From assembly GCF_001753205.1 (NCBI RefSeq), contig NZ_CP017560.1:2170001-2234000 (forward strand): a stretch of 64,000 nucleotides of DNA, given 5' to 3'. Below are positions 26,405-35,140 of the stretch, one piece after another. Every line of letters begins with the position of its first letter. The stretch's first letter is position 1. The stretch comes from Sporosarcina ureilytica. Lineage in GTDB: Bacteria > Bacillota > Bacilli > Bacillales_A > Planococcaceae. The notes below the pieces were generated by a model that saw only the letters and a program-made list of their open reading frames with translations, ran no database searches and had not been told where the DNA came from. Position numbers and translations under genes: made by a program.

Positions 26405-27058
26405 ATGGTATTTTTAATTATTTTTATCGGTATGTTTTTGGGCTTTATAGTTTTCACCTTTACTTTTATTGCAGCTAAAAGAAATGGCAAATATTATTTG
26501 GCGCCAATTATCCCTTTCTTAATGTCGATTGACATTACCGCATATGGCCTCTTCTTTGTGGGTGGATTTGACGGAATGGCGTATGGATTTTTGGGATTAG
26601 GATTTCTAGCCGTGAGTATTATGGGAACATTATTATTACCTTTATTCCTCCGAAAGAAATCTTCACTGCAAATTAACACGCGAGATAAAATTAGTCTTGG
26701 CATTTTACCCATTCTATTTTTCTTAACGATTGGATTGATCATTTATTCAGATAAGGGCTACTGGGTTATTCATGAAGGAATCACTAAAGGAGAAAAGGAG
26801 GGTTATAAAGTTGAGACGATTTTGGAGGGAAGAAAAGAAGTTTTATTAATACTAGGGGACGATTATTTGGGTAAAGCAATCGAAGTAAAGAAAGTAAGCC
26901 GCCGCGGACCTACTGAAATTACGGTGGAAATTGTTGAAGGTGAGCATACGGATATGGCGCCTTATATTCGGATAGGTTTGGATGAAATTAAAGAACCTTT
27001 AAAAGTTCAAACAACAGATGGTGTTATTTTTGATTCAATGACAGTAGAAGACTATTAA
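26405..27058 (+). CDS. Membrane protein of the sigma-factor operon
   Basis: 217 residues with four hydrophobic segments in the first 125 residues, then a soluble domain of about 90 residues rich in beta strands (YKVETILEGRKEVLLILGDDYLG). It starts 17 bases after the anti-sigma gene, with GGGAGG upstream, so it is part of the operon and probably one of its targets or signal partners. Family not recognised. Confidence 0.7.
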   Translation: MVFLIIFIGMFLGFIVFTFTFIAAKRNGKYYLAPIIPFLMSIDITAYGLFFVGGFDGMAYGFLGLGFLAVSIMGTLLLPLFLRKKSSLQINTRDKISLGILPILFFLTIGLIIYSDKGYWVIHEGITKGEKEGYKVETILEGRKEVLLILGDDYLGKAIEVKKVSRRGPTEITVEIVEGEHTDMAPYIRIGLDEIKEPLKVQTTDGVIFDSMTVEDY

Positions 27059-27373
27059 TAATATTGCAACAGAATGATAGGGCGATTTTGGATAAATTTA
27101 AAAAATACAATGTAAACATCAAGTAAAATATATACCAAGCATTTACCAGACAGCACCTATATTGGAAATGGTGGGAGTCGAATACTAGTCTTGTAGAAAA
27201 GTTTTTATAACACTTCTTTCAGTCTCTTCAACAAGCTAGCGCTGCATGACGAGTGGAAGGCCTATAAGGTTATGTACCAGGTACATGAGTTATTCTGGAT
27301 CGTTCGCGTACCTGGTACTGTTAATTGCACAGGAACCCGTCACTATGGTTTCCAACAAATGCAACAACCCTTA
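27059..27373. other. Intergenic stretch with GGTACC-type palindromes
   Basis: Contains GTACCAGGTAC (27274-27284) and its exact complement GTACCTGGTAC (27308-27318), then CACAGGAACCCGTCACTATGG (27328-27348), related to sequences at 33152-33176. No gene seen. Confidence 0.6.
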
Positions 27374-28177
27374 TTACACCAACACTGCTTGATCGCTTTC
27401 CAGTTGTTTTCCGCGTATACGTTGGAATTCGTCCATTAAGTTTTTAATCGTTAGCTTTCTCTTCTCTTCTCCGCTCACATCAAAAATAATTTTCCCCGCA
27501 TCCATCATAATTAAACGATTTCCCATATCGAGTGCTTGTTGCATATTATGCGTCACCATCAACGTCGTTAATTGGTAGTTTTCAACAATTTCAGACGTTA
27601 AATTAGCAATGAGTTCTGCACGTGCAGGATCGAGTGCTGCAGTATGTTCATCCAATAATAAAATATCAGGCTCTGTAAATGTTGCCATTAATAATGATAG
27701 CGCCTGTCTTTCTCCACCAGACAATAAGCCTACTCTCGCATTTAATCGATTGTCCAATCCTAAGTTTAACGTTCGTAACGCTTTCTTGAAAAATTCTCGA
27801 CGTTTTTTCGTCACGCCAAGCCACAATGTTCGTTTTTTATTGCGTGAATAAGCAATCGCTAGATTTTCTTCTATCGTCATTTCTGGCGCAGTTCCTGCCA
27901 TAGGGTCTTGGAAAACACGTCCAATATATTTTGCGCGACTATATTCTGGCAAATGCGTGACTTGTTTCCCATCAATCAATATATCCCCAACATCGGCAAT
28001 GAGATTACCAGAGATAATATTCATTAAAGTGGATTTTCCAGCACCATTTCCACCAATGACCGTAATGAACTCCCCTTTTTTCAATGTTAAATTCGTGTTT
28101 TTTAAAGCTCGTTTTTCATCCAATGTTCCTTCGTTAAAAGTAATCTCTACATTGTTAAGCTTCAACATTTTTAACAT
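27374..28177 (-). CDS. ABC importer ATP-binding protein
   Basis: 267 residues with Walker A GGNGAGKST, signature LSGGERQ and Walker B ILLLDEHTAALDP, all intact. It belongs to the set that energises substrate uptake with the permease and binding lipoprotein directly upstream; the start overlaps the permease end by 23 bases, showing coupling. This three-gene layout, with an ABC_sub_bind type receptor, resembles the TrpXYZ-type importers of Firmicutes; the substrate is not proven. Confidence 0.9.
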   Translation of the reverse strand: MLKMLKLNNVEITFNEGTLDEKRALKNTNLTLKKGEFITVIGGNGAGKSTLMNIISGNLIADVGDILIDGKQVTHLPEYSRAKYIGRVFQDPMAGTAPEMTIEENLAIAYSRNKKRTLWLGVTKKRREFFKKALRTLNLGLDNRLNARVGLLSGGERQALSLLMATFTEPDILLLDEHTAALDPARAELIANLTSEIVENYQLTTLMVTHNMQQALDMGNRLIMMDAGKIIFDVSGEEKRKLTIKNLMDEFQRIRGKQLESDQAVLV

Positions 28178-29159
28178 GACCTACTTTCAATGCGGCACGT
28201 TTTGCGAGTCGGCGCTTTTTCTCTCTTTGCACTTGTACAATTTTTGGTGTCACCAATGCTAGAATGACAAGAATAGCCGTAATGAGCTTCATATCCCCTG
28301 TATCTAAAAATCCAACTCGAAGCGCTAATGCAACGACTATCCGGTAAATCACTGCACCAAGAATAATAGCCAATGTTGCCCGCGCAACTGTTTTTGCACC
28401 AAACAATGCTTCGCCGATAATGACCGAAGCAAGCCCAATAATAATCATCCCTATTCCCATACCAACATCCGTAAACCCACCATATTGTGCAATTAAAGAA
28501 CCTGACAATGCAACAAGCCCATTCGAAATTCCTAAACCGATGATAATTAATGTATCCGTATTTGCTGAAAAACTACGACTCATCACTTGGTTATTTCCTG
28601 TAGCTCTCAGCCCTAATCCAATTTCAGTTTTCAAGAAATAATCAATGATTATTTTCATAAGAATCATGATGATAATCATCATAAATACAATGCCCCACGT
28701 CGCCGGTAAACGTTCGATTCCCATAGAGCCCAATACATTATGAATGACACCATCAATTCCCGTTTTCTCCCACACTCCGATGAACTGATTTTTTAAAGTA
28801 GACTCCCTTGATAAAGATAAATTGGGTTTCCCCATAATTCTTAAATTAATAGAATAAAGCGCAATCATCATTAAAATTCCAGAGAGTAACGCATTTATTT
28901 TTCCCTTTGTATGTAATATGCCCGTTATACAGCCCGCGAGAAACCCAGCGAATGCCCCAAGGATTGTCGCAAAAATGGGTGGTACCCCATTTATAATGGA
29001 AATTGCAGTAACTGCACCACCCGTTACGAAACTTCCATCTACTGTTAAATCAGGAAAATCCAATATTCTGAAAGTCAAATAGACACCAATCGCCATAATC
29101 GCATAAATCAAACCCGATTCAACAGCACCAAATAAAGCTAAAAACATCGTTATTTTCAC
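28155..29159 (-). CDS. ABC importer permease
   Basis: 334-residue membrane protein with about eight to nine hydrophobic segments, of the branched-chain-amino-acid permease (BPD_transp_2) fold. The segment LGLRATGNNQVMSRSF is the characteristic cytoplasmic loop contacting the ATPase. A basic tail (REKKRRLAKRAA) follows. Partner genes lie on both sides on the same strand. Confidence 0.9.
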   Translation of the reverse strand: MKITMFLALFGAVESGLIYAIMAIGVYLTFRILDFPDLTVDGSFVTGGAVTAISIINGVPPIFATILGAFAGFLAGCITGILHTKGKINALLSGILMMIALYSINLRIMGKPNLSLSRESTLKNQFIGVWEKTGIDGVIHNVLGSMGIERLPATWGIVFMMIIIMILMKIIIDYFLKTEIGLGLRATGNNQVMSRSFSANTDTLIIIGLGISNGLVALSGSLIAQYGGFTDVGMGIGMIIIGLASVIIGEALFGAKTVARATLAIILGAVIYRIVVALALRVGFLDTGDMKLITAILVILALVTPKIVQVQREKKRRLAKRAALKVGHVKNVEA

Positions 29160-29215
29160 CTCAATAATCTCTTTTTATTGACAGATAAAACTACAACTTT
29201 GAATATATTGTAAAT

Positions 29216-29242
29216 TAAAGAGGTAGTGATTCACTACCTCCA
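29216..29242 (-). terminator. Intercistronic hairpin after the binding-protein gene
   Basis: GAGGTAGTG (29220-29228) pairs with CACTACCTC (29232-29240), followed by a weak T stretch on the minus strand. It probably limits permease expression or protects the upstream message, giving more receptor than transporter. Confidence 0.6.
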
Positions 29243-29246
29243 CTAG

Positions 29247-30233
29247 TTATTCTATAATCTCTGCATCGTCCCAGTCTGTATTCCATTCAATTCCTTGTGC
29301 TTCTGCCGCTTCTTTATTAATATACAACTTTAACTCTGGCGGATATTCTGCACTAATTTCACTTGGTTTTTTACCATCTTTTAAAATTTCTGCTGCCATT
29401 TCTCCCGTGCGATAACCAATTGAGTAATAATCAAATCCATAGGATGCAAATCCACCTAATTCAACAGAATCTGGTTCCCCTACAATGAGCGGAATTTGTT
29501 GTTCATTGGCAATATCTACAACGCTATCCAATGCAGAAACGACTGTATTATCTGTGAAAATATAAAACACATCAATATCCCCGGCTAAAGACATGGCCGC
29601 TTGTTGAACATCCGCTGACGTCGCAACAGTTCTTTCAATTAACGTTAAACTTGTTCCGTCTGCAATCTCTTCAATGGCTTTCATTTGCGCAACAGAGTTT
29701 TGCTCTCCCGCATTATAAATAACTCCAACTTTTGCATCTTTAAAATATTGATCGATAAATTCAATTGTTTTTTCAATTGCATCTGGATGTAAATCAACAA
29801 CACCTGTAATATTTCCGCCTGGACTTTCCATCGATTCAATAAGATCTGCATCTACTGCATCTGTCACAGAAGTAAATAAAATTGGGATATCACTCGTTGC
29901 ATTTTGAGCACCCAAAGCACTTGGCGTTGAGTTTGCAAAGATTAAATCGACACCATCCGCAACAAACTTATCTGCAATGACTGCAACATTATTCATATCA
30001 TTTTGGGCACTTTGATAATCAATTTCCGCGTTGATGCCTGCATCTTCAATAGCTTTCTTAAATCCTTCAGTCGCAGCATCAAGCGAAGGATGTTCTAATA
30101 TTTGTGTCGCACCAATTATGTATTTCTCACCGCCGCTATCGCTTCCACTTTCCTTCTCACCGTCACTTCCACAAGCAGCCAAAATAAACATACTGATTAC
30201 CGCAAGAATCGTTAACTGTAAAGACTTTTTCAT
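29247..30233 (-). CDS. ABC importer substrate-binding lipoprotein (PF04392 type, TrpX-like)
   Basis: 328-residue lipoprotein; the signal peptide ends LAAC with Cys21, followed by a Ser/Gly/Glu-rich linker. The mature part has the periplasmic-binding-protein fold of the ABC_sub_bind family (IGATQILEHPSLDAATEGFK at the start, PILFTSVTDAVDADLI, YFKDAKVGVIYN). Related receptors bind tryptophan or other aromatic amino acids; this is inference. The ATG at 30233 follows GGGGGG with good spacing. Confidence 0.88.
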   Translation of the reverse strand: MKKSLQLTILAVISMFILAACGSDGEKESGSDSGGEKYIIGATQILEHPSLDAATEGFKKAIEDAGINAEIDYQSAQNDMNNVAVIADKFVADGVDLIFANSTPSALGAQNATSDIPILFTSVTDAVDADLIESMESPGGNITGVVDLHPDAIEKTIEFIDQYFKDAKVGVIYNAGEQNSVAQMKAIEEIADGTSLTLIERTVATSADVQQAAMSLAGDIDVFYIFTDNTVVSALDSVVDIANEQQIPLIVGEPDSVELGGFASYGFDYYSIGYRTGEMAAEILKDGKKPSEISAEYPPELKLYINKEAAEAQGIEWNTDWDDAEIIE

Positions 30234-30470
30234 CTGACTATTCCCCCCATACATAATTATCGGAAACCTCTAAACTTGTAGATTTATATATTATACTAGG
30301 AAGACTTCCCTGAAGCAAGGCAATTCAGTATTGTCACATTTTGGAGAAAATAAAAAAATCAAGTCGCCAAGCTTTCTTTGAGCGATATGGGCAGGCTTTC
30401 CGATTTCATTATGCGAACTAGCAAACATGTTACAATAGAAGAAACACAAAGATAGACAGGAGCAGACACG

Positions 30471-31169
30471 TTGAGGTTGAATCAATATATTAGTTCTTCG
30501 GGATTTTGTTCCAGAAGACAGGCGGAGCGCTATATTACGGCTAAAAAGGTGCTAGTGAATGGTAAGATTGCCCCACATGTTTATTTTGTTAAAGAGGATG
30601 ATCATGTCGAAGTAGACGGTCACACCATCACGCATACGGCACGAGACATTTATATGATACTTAATAAACCGAGCGGGATCACTTGTACTGCCTCCCCTGC
30701 TATTGCCGGTAATATTATCGACTTTATTTCCTATCCTGAACGGATATTTCCGGTTGGACGCCTGGATAAAGAAACAGAAGGTCTCATTTTATTAACCAAT
30801 GACGGGAGTATTGTAAACGACTTAATGAAAGATGAGCATCAACAGGAAAAAGAATATGTTGTTACCGTCAATAGAAAAATAACGGATACGTTTATAAAAG
30901 ATTTATCAAACGGTGTAGACATTTACAATCCGAGAACAAAAGGCTATACGACGACTAACCCTTGTACAGTTACTCAGTTGGACAATTTTACTTTTCGCAT
31001 AACATTAACTCAAGGATTGAATCGACAGATCCGTAGAATGTGCAGACGATTTCAATATACTGTCACGCACTTGCAAAGGGTTCGAATCAAGCATATTGAG
31101 CTTGGACCATTGGGGCGTGGCCAGTGGCGTTACTTGACTGAAGAAGAGATAGCGAAGTTAAAATCGTGA
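30471..31169 (+). CDS. rluF: RsuA/RluF-type rRNA pseudouridine synthase
   Basis: 232 residues: an N-terminal S4 RNA-binding domain (RLNQYISSSGFCSRRQAERYI) and a catalytic domain with the pseudouridine synthase motif GRLDKETEGL containing the catalytic Asp, and GLNRQIRRMC. It modifies 23S rRNA in the RluF/YjbC subgroup; RluB/RluE are alternatives. The start is TTG preceded by CAGGAG. It ends at a strong terminator, after which the defence island begins. Confidence 0.88.
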   Translation: MRLNQYISSSGFCSRRQAERYITAKKVLVNGKIAPHVYFVKEDDHVEVDGHTITHTARDIYMILNKPSGITCTASPAIAGNIIDFISYPERIFPVGRLDKETEGLILLTNDGSIVNDLMKDEHQQEKEYVVTVNRKITDTFIKDLSNGVDIYNPRTKGYTTTNPCTVTQLDNFTFRITLTQGLNRQIRRMCRRFQYTVTHLQRVRIKHIELGPLGRGQWRYLTEEEIAKLKS

Positions 31170-31177
31170 TATTTTTA

Positions 31178-31215
31178 AAATAGCCTGACAACGCTAATGC
31201 GCTGTCAGGCTATTT
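31178..31215 (+). terminator. Terminator of the pseudouridine synthase gene
   Basis: TAGCCTGACA pairs with TGTCAGGCTA, with a short T run after it; A-rich sequence on the other side suggests it works both ways. Confidence 0.75.
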
Positions 31216-31337
31216 CACATTAATTTTAGGTATCTATGTTACAAACATTCACGTTAATTCACACACATGCACAATCATACAGCCCGCCTTCACAGATATC
31301 AGCTTCGATGGATATCTATACATTTGTAGCGCATTAT

Positions 31338-31359
31338 CAGAATAGTTTTTGACACAGGT
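31338..31359. repeat. Left direct repeat flanking the Kiwa module
   Basis: CAGAATAGTTTTTGACACAGGT matches 33138-33159 at 19 of 22 positions in the same orientation. Confidence 0.6.
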
Positions 31360-31375
31360 GCTTGACCCATTTATT

Positions 31376-32008
31376 TTATGAATACAAGTCATCCGAATTA
31401 CTTATTTTAGATGATTTATATTCAGAAAGAACGTAAATATCTCCGATAAGATTTACCTTTTTAACAGATAATTTTCTTTTAGCAATAACTTTTAACTTAG
31501 ACTTACTAATTTTAGTGATATAAATCTGTTCTTCCGATGAAAAGACATTATAACCACAAATATTGTACAAAGGATTCATAAATAACTGGTCATTTTTAAC
31601 GTAAAAGGTTCCTATGATGATAAATAATATTAAGTTAATTGTTAAACTTCTAGCACTATTTACATCCATGGAAATCAAAGGAACTATATAGGTCACTATA
31701 TACCCCATAGTATCTTCCCTAATTAATTCAGCATCCTTTATAGTTCCAACTCTTCCATCTGTATTAGCATACACCAAAAAAAATAAAGCCACACCAAACA
31801 AGGATAAAAACAATAAAACTAATACCCCCCCCCAGAAAAATGCTACTGAAGTACTTGTATGGAAAAATTGATTTATAAAATCTTTAAAGGATAATATCTT
31901 TCCATCGGAATCTGTAATCTGGAGGTTTTGGATTATTAGTAATAAATATAATGGAATAAAAGATGATAGGTAGAAGAGTATTTTTTGAATTGTTCGAGTA
32001 ATTTTCAT
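31376..32008 (-). CDS. kwaA: Kiwa defence membrane protein KwaA
   Basis: 210 residues with four hydrophobic segments (about 12-28, 53-80, 106-120, 125-140) and a soluble C-terminal domain containing FMNPLYNICGYNVF, matching KwaA, the membrane sensor of the Kiwa anti-phage system. It lies 23 bases after kwaB; known systems usually have kwaA first. A run of nine G on the coding strand (31825-31833, residues 59-61, in WGGV) is in frame here; gain or loss of one G would end the protein early. Confidence 0.72.
   Translation of the reverse strand: MKITRTIQKILFYLSSFIPLYLLLIIQNLQITDSDGKILSFKDFINQFFHTSTSVAFFWGGVLVLLFLSLFGVALFFLVYANTDGRVGTIKDAELIREDTMGYIVTYIVPLISMDVNSARSLTINLILFIIIGTFYVKNDQLFMNPLYNICGYNVFSSEEQIYITKISKSKLKVIAKRKLSVKKVNLIGDIYVLSEYKSSKISNSDDLYS
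31825..31833 (-). repeat. G9 homopolymer inside kwaA
   Basis: Nine consecutive C on the plus strand, inside the second membrane segment of KwaA; the present length keeps the frame open. Confidence 0.95.
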
Positions 32009-32031
32009 AACTCATTCTCCATTCTTTTACT

Positions 32032-32985
32032 TTATTGTGTAATATCTTCCCCTATGCGTCCCAATAATAGGGACAGATAGTAGGCATCTGCAATACAAAA
32101 GAGTATCTGGCTTCTAACTTCCCTGTTGCGCGTATACACTATTTGTCCATTTTCATTCAATTCAATATCCAAATTAGCTCGTGCAATGACATTAGGAAGT
32201 GATTCTGCTGTTTGCAAAAATCCCTCAATCCTGCCAGGGGTGTTAATAATCTTTGTGATTCTTTGAGATGCTTGTCTATCATTCAAACAGTCCTCACTAA
32301 ACTCATCAAAATTTGATATTACATTACCTTGCTGAATCTGACCTAATGCATAAGTGGCTCTTTCCGTAAAGTAATCTTGCAAATTAAAGATAGTCTGTAA
32401 TGCAAACCTATTTATTATTAGCATTTCGTTTTGGAACACTAATATATCGATATCACTATCCAAACCGATAAACAAATCATTCTCAAGCTTTCTCAATGTG
32501 CTGTCTTCTAATACCCCAAGAAACCCACGTCTTATTTTTCTCATCTTGGAAAATCTACGGAATATATAGAGAGACTCGTCATTATGCCTAAATTTTATAC
32601 AATAAAAATTAATAGTCTCTAGATCTAAATCTCCCAAATCACCATGTATGTTCTCTTCCGAATTAATTTCCTCAATTGTAGTCTCTACATGTGCCACCTC
32701 CAAATTTGCGACTGAAAGGTAGCCATCCTGACCTACATTTGGATTATACTCTTCTTGTGGTAGCTCGAATAGTCTTGTTTCAAAAATTTCAGCATATAAA
32801 TTCTTAAGATCTTCTCTAACCCTTTGGTGCACAGACGGTTGATAAACTTCATAATTTTCACCTATTTTTTGTACTAACTTCACAGAAACTGAATCTACTT
32901 CATCAGTATCAAGATTTTCTATAAACTCCTTAAGTTCATTTATATTCAAGTTAATCATTCCCCTTTCAGCACTACTATTCGACAT
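32032..32985 (-). CDS. kwaB: Kiwa defence effector KwaB (DUF4868)
   Basis: 317-residue soluble protein; INFYCIKFRHNDESLYIFRRF, then DIDILVFQNEMLIINRFALQTIF are typical of DUF4868 proteins such as KwaB, the DNA-binding effector that pairs with KwaA. The start is uncertain: the first ATG (32985) lacks a ribosome binding site, while AAAGGGGA before 32958 favours the next ATG or a TTG three codons further. It is first of a two-gene operon with kwaA. Confidence 0.75.
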   Translation of the reverse strand: MSNSSAERGMINLNINELKEFIENLDTDEVDSVSVKLVQKIGENYEVYQPSVHQRVREDLKNLYAEIFETRLFELPQEEYNPNVGQDGYLSVANLEVAHVETTIEEINSEENIHGDLGDLDLETINFYCIKFRHNDESLYIFRRFSKMRKIRRGFLGVLEDSTLRKLENDLFIGLDSDIDILVFQNEMLIINRFALQTIFNLQDYFTERATYALGQIQQGNVISNFDEFSEDCLNDRQASQRITKIINTPGRIEGFLQTAESLPNVIARANLDIELNENGQIVYTRNREVRSQILFCIADAYYLSLLLGRIGEDITQ

Positions 32986-33000
32986 TAAAAGATAAAAACC

Positions 33001-33443
33001 TTCTATTTCCCGGCAAATTAAAAAAGGTGTCTATTTAAGACCCGTTCACAATAAATCAATTATCTGAATAAAAAATACAATCTAAAGTTAACCAAACGCT
33101 GCTTCCGTTTACTACTCATGTAACTTCCAAGTATATTCTGAATAGTTTTCAACACAGGTACCCGTCACTAATGGGGTTCGACACTGCACGAACCCTTGGT
33201 CGGGAAGGGAGTAAAGGGATATTGGACAAAAAACTAGCCCCTGATACTAAACCGTCTTAATTTTTATTGAACTAAGATTAAAAAATCATTGAGTCAATTT
33301 TTAGTATCTATTGTTCTTCGGCTCTTCTTTTCCTTCCTCTCCCTTCCGCTCTGGATACTATTTTATGAATTTTTAAGTAGATGGGCTATTTTTTTACAAA
33401 CAATAGAAAAAATGTGTAAGCGTGCTCCTTAAAAAAGGGATTT
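33001..33443. other. Intergenic stretch between kwaB and the unknown gene
   Basis: Contains the right direct repeat (33138-33159), a GGTACCCGTCACTAATGGGG segment and TAGTATC/GATACTA-type pairings at 33299-33361. No gene seen. Confidence 0.5.
33138..33159. repeat. Right direct repeat flanking the Kiwa module
   Basis: CTGAATAGTTTTCAACACAGGT, partner of 31338-31359. Confidence 0.6.
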
Positions 33444-34175
33444 TCATCTCCTCCTAGGATCTTTGAGTCTATATTTTTTTCTCCATCGGTCCATATCCAC
33501 TCGCCGATTCAGATGATCATCAAATAATTCTTTATATGCTTGAATAGTTCTTTTAGATCCGGGAATTTCTGGATATTTCTCATCCTCTACCAAGAATATA
33601 TGCTTTAGCAAAGCGTAATAAACAACGGTAGTGAATACTTCCCCCTTATCCCATTCAACTTCTATTTCATAATCAACTTGGTTCGTTAGAACAACATCAT
33701 ATATATCCAGGTCTGTAGAATGATTTTGTTGAATTTCCTGAAGGCTTTGCCAATGTGAATCCGAACCCTTATCTAAGTCATCTTGAATAAGGGGAAGAAA
33801 AAGTTCTTCAAAGGTAGGATTCCAAATATGAATATTTCCCCTCTCTTCATAGAGTAATGCAATTAGCTTGACCAAGGAGCCACGCTCGTCATAAAACATA
33901 TTCTTTGCTATCAAAAAACTATGAAAATAGTCACCTTCACTAAATATTGCATCTAACAATTCAAACTGTCCTAGTTCACGGTAGTTTATATGTTCTTTTC
34001 GTCTAGCAGTTACCAGAATGTAATCATCTTCACTTAGAAACATGGAAATATATCTCTCGGTAAAATCTGGAGTTGCATAAATATCAATTGTTACATTATA
34101 AAAGCAATTACTTAGGCATTTACTGAACCCTACTGGCATTGTTGCATAGCCAAAATCAATCATTTTAGATTCCAT
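33444..34175 (-). CDS. Unknown soluble protein paired with the SieB-like gene
   Basis: 243-residue acidic protein without membrane segments. The ATG at 34175 follows GGGAGGGGAAG; an upstream ATG is less likely. Recognisable blocks are YISMFLSEDDYILVTARRKEH, NPTFEELFLPLIQDDLDKG and a basic end (WRKKYRLKDPRRR). It lies directly downstream of the SieB-like gene (36 bases between the stop of that gene and this start), so the two are probably co-transcribed. I do not recognise the family; its position makes a defence role plausible. Confidence 0.7.
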   Translation of the reverse strand: MESKMIDFGYATMPVGFSKCLSNCFYNVTIDIYATPDFTERYISMFLSEDDYILVTARRKEHINYRELGQFELLDAIFSEGDYFHSFLIAKNMFYDERGSLVKLIALLYEERGNIHIWNPTFEELFLPLIQDDLDKGSDSHWQSLQEIQQNHSTDLDIYDVVLTNQVDYEIEVEWDKGEVFTTVVYYALLKHIFLVEDEKYPEIPGSKRTIQAYKELFDDHLNRRVDMDRWRKKYRLKDPRRR

Positions 34176-34211
34176 TCTTCTTCCCCTCCCTAACGTGCTA
34201 AAAACCATATT

Positions 34212-34790
34212 TTAATAATATTGATTTTCTTTCCTCTGGTTAACTTCCTTTTTATGCTGAATTTCAAAAGCGGTTGCAAAATCGGATAGTAGATTGGATT
34301 TGTTACTTAATTCATCTGATACCCACGGTTGTAATAAATATGGAAATAGTGCATTGTTTAAATCACTAACCATATATTGTGAAGTTGCCTTACCAATCAT
34401 GTAGTTATGTTCAAGTTCTAAAACTGAACCGTCGTGTAATGGTAAGGGCAAGGTACGATTATCCTCTTGATATAGTGCATATATTATGGCTTTTTGATAG
34501 TTATTAAGTTTTTGTAGCCTTTTTTCTGCATTAGCATAAAAATCCCTTTTTGCTTTTGCATTTGAGATGGATCTAGCTGTTTTGTATAATAAGTTGACAA
34601 TTAGGATACATACTGAAACAATGAAAACTATCCCAATAATGAACCCATATTTATCTCTAAATTCCAACATGAACATTTGATCTAATAAGGATGTTGGTGA
34701 AAACAGAAGTATACCACTTGCTAAGGATAGTGCAGCCATAATCGTGGTTGGCAAGGTAAGAATCTCACTAATATTAAAATCAATTTTCAT
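34212..34790 (-). CDS. SieB-like superinfection exclusion membrane protein
   Basis: 192 residues with two membrane segments near the N-terminus (LPTTIMAALSLASGILLFSP and FIIGIVFIVSVCILIVNLL) separated by a loop with FRDKYG, then a helical and small winged domain (LQKLNNYQKAIIYALYQEDNRTL). This is the pattern of the SieB family (PF14163), named for lambdoid phage superinfection exclusion. GGGGGAT precedes the ATG at 34790. Bacterial homologues in islands like this have no proven function. Confidence 0.75.
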   Translation of the reverse strand: MKIDFNISEILTLPTTIMAALSLASGILLFSPTSLLDQMFMLEFRDKYGFIIGIVFIVSVCILIVNLLYKTARSISNAKAKRDFYANAEKRLQKLNNYQKAIIYALYQEDNRTLPLPLHDGSVLELEHNYMIGKATSQYMVSDLNNALFPYLLQPWVSDELSNKSNLLSDFATAFEIQHKKEVNQRKENQYY

Positions 34791-34802
34791 AATATCCCCC
34801 AA

Positions 34803-35140
34803 ACATTGTACTTTTCTAATATTATACTACACCTTTTGCATACTTCTCTGCTTCCTTCTCTATTTGATAAATAGTCTTTTCCCATACCAGGTAACTTATA
34901 AAAAAAAGATCAATCTCCTTGGAACATCACGAATTGGAAACAGAATACTACAATATACAGTGAGGATAACAACCGTATGTAATATTATGGAAGAATTATT
35001 AGGCCATTAATTGTCGAATCAAAAAGACCGAACCCATATTGAATCCGGTCCGAAATTCTATTGACTTTTAATTGGAAAACTATAGATACATAATTAATCC
35101 ATTACGGTTTTCCTGATGATTAACAAATGTCCATTTCTAA
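34803..35140. other. Intergenic stretch with terminator of the KAP gene
   Basis: AAAAAGACCG...CGGTCCG at 35021-35052 forms a hairpin with TTTTT on the minus strand, a plausible terminator for the KAP gene. No gene seen. Confidence 0.6.
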
